NCBI GenBank assembly: GCA_900556665.1
Contig: USPX01000121.1
Span: 1 to 6,258, forward strand
Length of the DNA stretch: 6,258 nucleotides
DNA from: an uncultured Eubacteriales bacterium
GTDB taxonomy: Bacteria > Bacillota_A > Clostridia > Lachnospirales > Cellulosilyticaceae
Direction: 5' to 3'
Below are positions 5,655 through 6,258 of the stretch, in pieces. Both the position numbers and the translations under genes were made by a program. Under the pieces are notes generated by a model. It did no database searches, was not told the DNA's origin, and saw only the letters and a list, made by a program, of their open reading frames with translations. The first letter of the stretch is position 1; each line of letters begins with the position of its first letter.

Positions 5655-6258
5655 ATGGAACAACAATTACAAGGCTTAACAGCTGAGGAGATTTTTGAAC
5701 AAGTAGGCGAAGGAAAAGCACTTAATACGAAAAAGAATCTTTTAGATTACATGGACAAAATGCGTGAACTTTGTAAAAATGGCAGCTTAGATGAAAAGCA
5801 AGCACAAGAAGTTTATGAGTTTATTGAAAAAAATATTATGGCAATGGGTGAAATTGTAAAAGCTAATACAATTGTTTATCTTAAAAACGAACTTAAATTA
5901 AAACTTGGTAAATTTGCAAAAGCAACTGCCACAAAAGATAATGCCTTTGTGAATTTCTTTAAACAAACTTATGATAGTGCTGTAAAAACTAAAGAGTATA
6001 CATGGGTACTTGCAGATGTAACTAAAATTAAAGAACAACAAATCTTAGATACATTAAAAACAATTAATACTTACTGCTTCAAATCAAGACTTACAGCAGA
6101 TGAGAAAAAAGATATTTATCCAATGATTGAGCGTATCGTGGATACACAAAATGTAAGACTTATTAACCAAGTAAGAAGTATGGAAGGTATTCGTAAAGCC
6201 TTCCGTATTAAAATTGTAGAAGAAAATAAGCGTTTTAAAATCATCAAAGTAAAAAGAT
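5655..6258 (+). CDS. Unrecognised Lys/Glu-rich cytoplasmic protein, 3' end outside the window
   Basis: An open frame of 201 codons starts at ATG 5655 and runs off the right edge without a stop. The product begins MEQQLQGLTAEEIFEQVGEG and is rich in Lys, Glu, Gln and Asn, apparently mostly helical. It has no signal peptide, membrane segment or clear catalytic motif. Cys residues are few (about 40 and 143). The visible end, around EGIRKAFRIKIVEENKRFKIIKV, switches to a basic, strand-like pattern that could begin a second domain. GAGGAG (5644-5649) is five bases before the ATG, a good ribosome site. It lies 39 bases after the FliB-like gene and probably shares its transcript. I do not recognise a family, and the missing C-terminus may hold the informative domain. 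Confidence 0.8.
   Translation, partial: MEQQLQGLTAEEIFEQVGEGKALNTKKNLLDYMDKMRELCKNGSLDEKQAQEVYEFIEKNIMAMGEIVKANTIVYLKNELKLKLGKFAKATATKDNAFVNFFKQTYDSAVKTKEYTWVLADVTKIKEQQILDTLKTINTYCFKSRLTADEKKDIYPMIERIVDTQNVRLINQVRSMEGIRKAFRIKIVEENKRFKIIKVKR

Noticed and set aside
1..6258. CRISPR array, tRNA/rRNA, insertion sequence, phage attachment site
   Set aside because: No regularly spaced repeats, no tRNA-like cloverleaf, no transposase and no terminal inverted repeats or target duplications were seen on either strand.

Overview
The window looks like chromosomal DNA from a low-G+C, Gram-positive anaerobe of the class Clostridia. It is AT-rich. Strong AGGAG-type ribosome binding sites precede most genes. 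The plus-strand genes have Lys/Glu-rich, purine-rich coding strands, and queA, a bacterial acyl-ACP thioesterase and a FliB-type methylase are typical of this group. A Lachnospirales-like host (for example near Cellulosilyticum) is a guess from overall feel, not something the sequence proves.

Layout. Bases 2-193 are the last 63 codons of a gene entering from the left, possibly a SpoIID-like protein with a SPOR-like tail. A promoter-bearing gap follows, then a plus-strand pair: queA (329-1351, queuosine biosynthesis in tRNA) and an acyl-ACP thioesterase (1373-2113), 21 bases apart. The pair ends at a strong bidirectional terminator (2126-2173), shared with two minus-strand genes converging from the right. 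Those two are six bases apart and probably one operon. The first (3220-4041) is a membrane-anchored, permuted papain-fold (YiiX/YycO-like, NlpC/P60 superfamily) hydrolase with a visible His/Glu/Cys set. The second (2182-3213) is an unrecognised membrane-anchored protein with an odd His/Leu/Thr/Pro-rich, Lys-poor composition.

A roughly 100-base AT-rich divergent intergenic region separates this pair from a plus-strand cluster: a 68-residue helical protein (4158-4364), a FliB-like Cys-rich lysine N-methylase (4449-5615), and an unrecognised Lys/Glu-rich gene that runs off the right edge (5655-6258).

How the genes fit together. queA and the thioesterase are housekeeping genes (tRNA modification; fatty-acid release). 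The minus-strand pair looks like a small cell-surface module: a membrane-tethered cysteine hydrolase plus a tethered partner, and it is the best candidate here for something undescribed. The FliB cluster suggests protein lysine methylation, but no flagellar gene is in view, so the substrate is open. The hydrolase start has been moved from a GTG at 4059 to a TTG at 4041, because a consensus Shine-Dalgarno lies between them.
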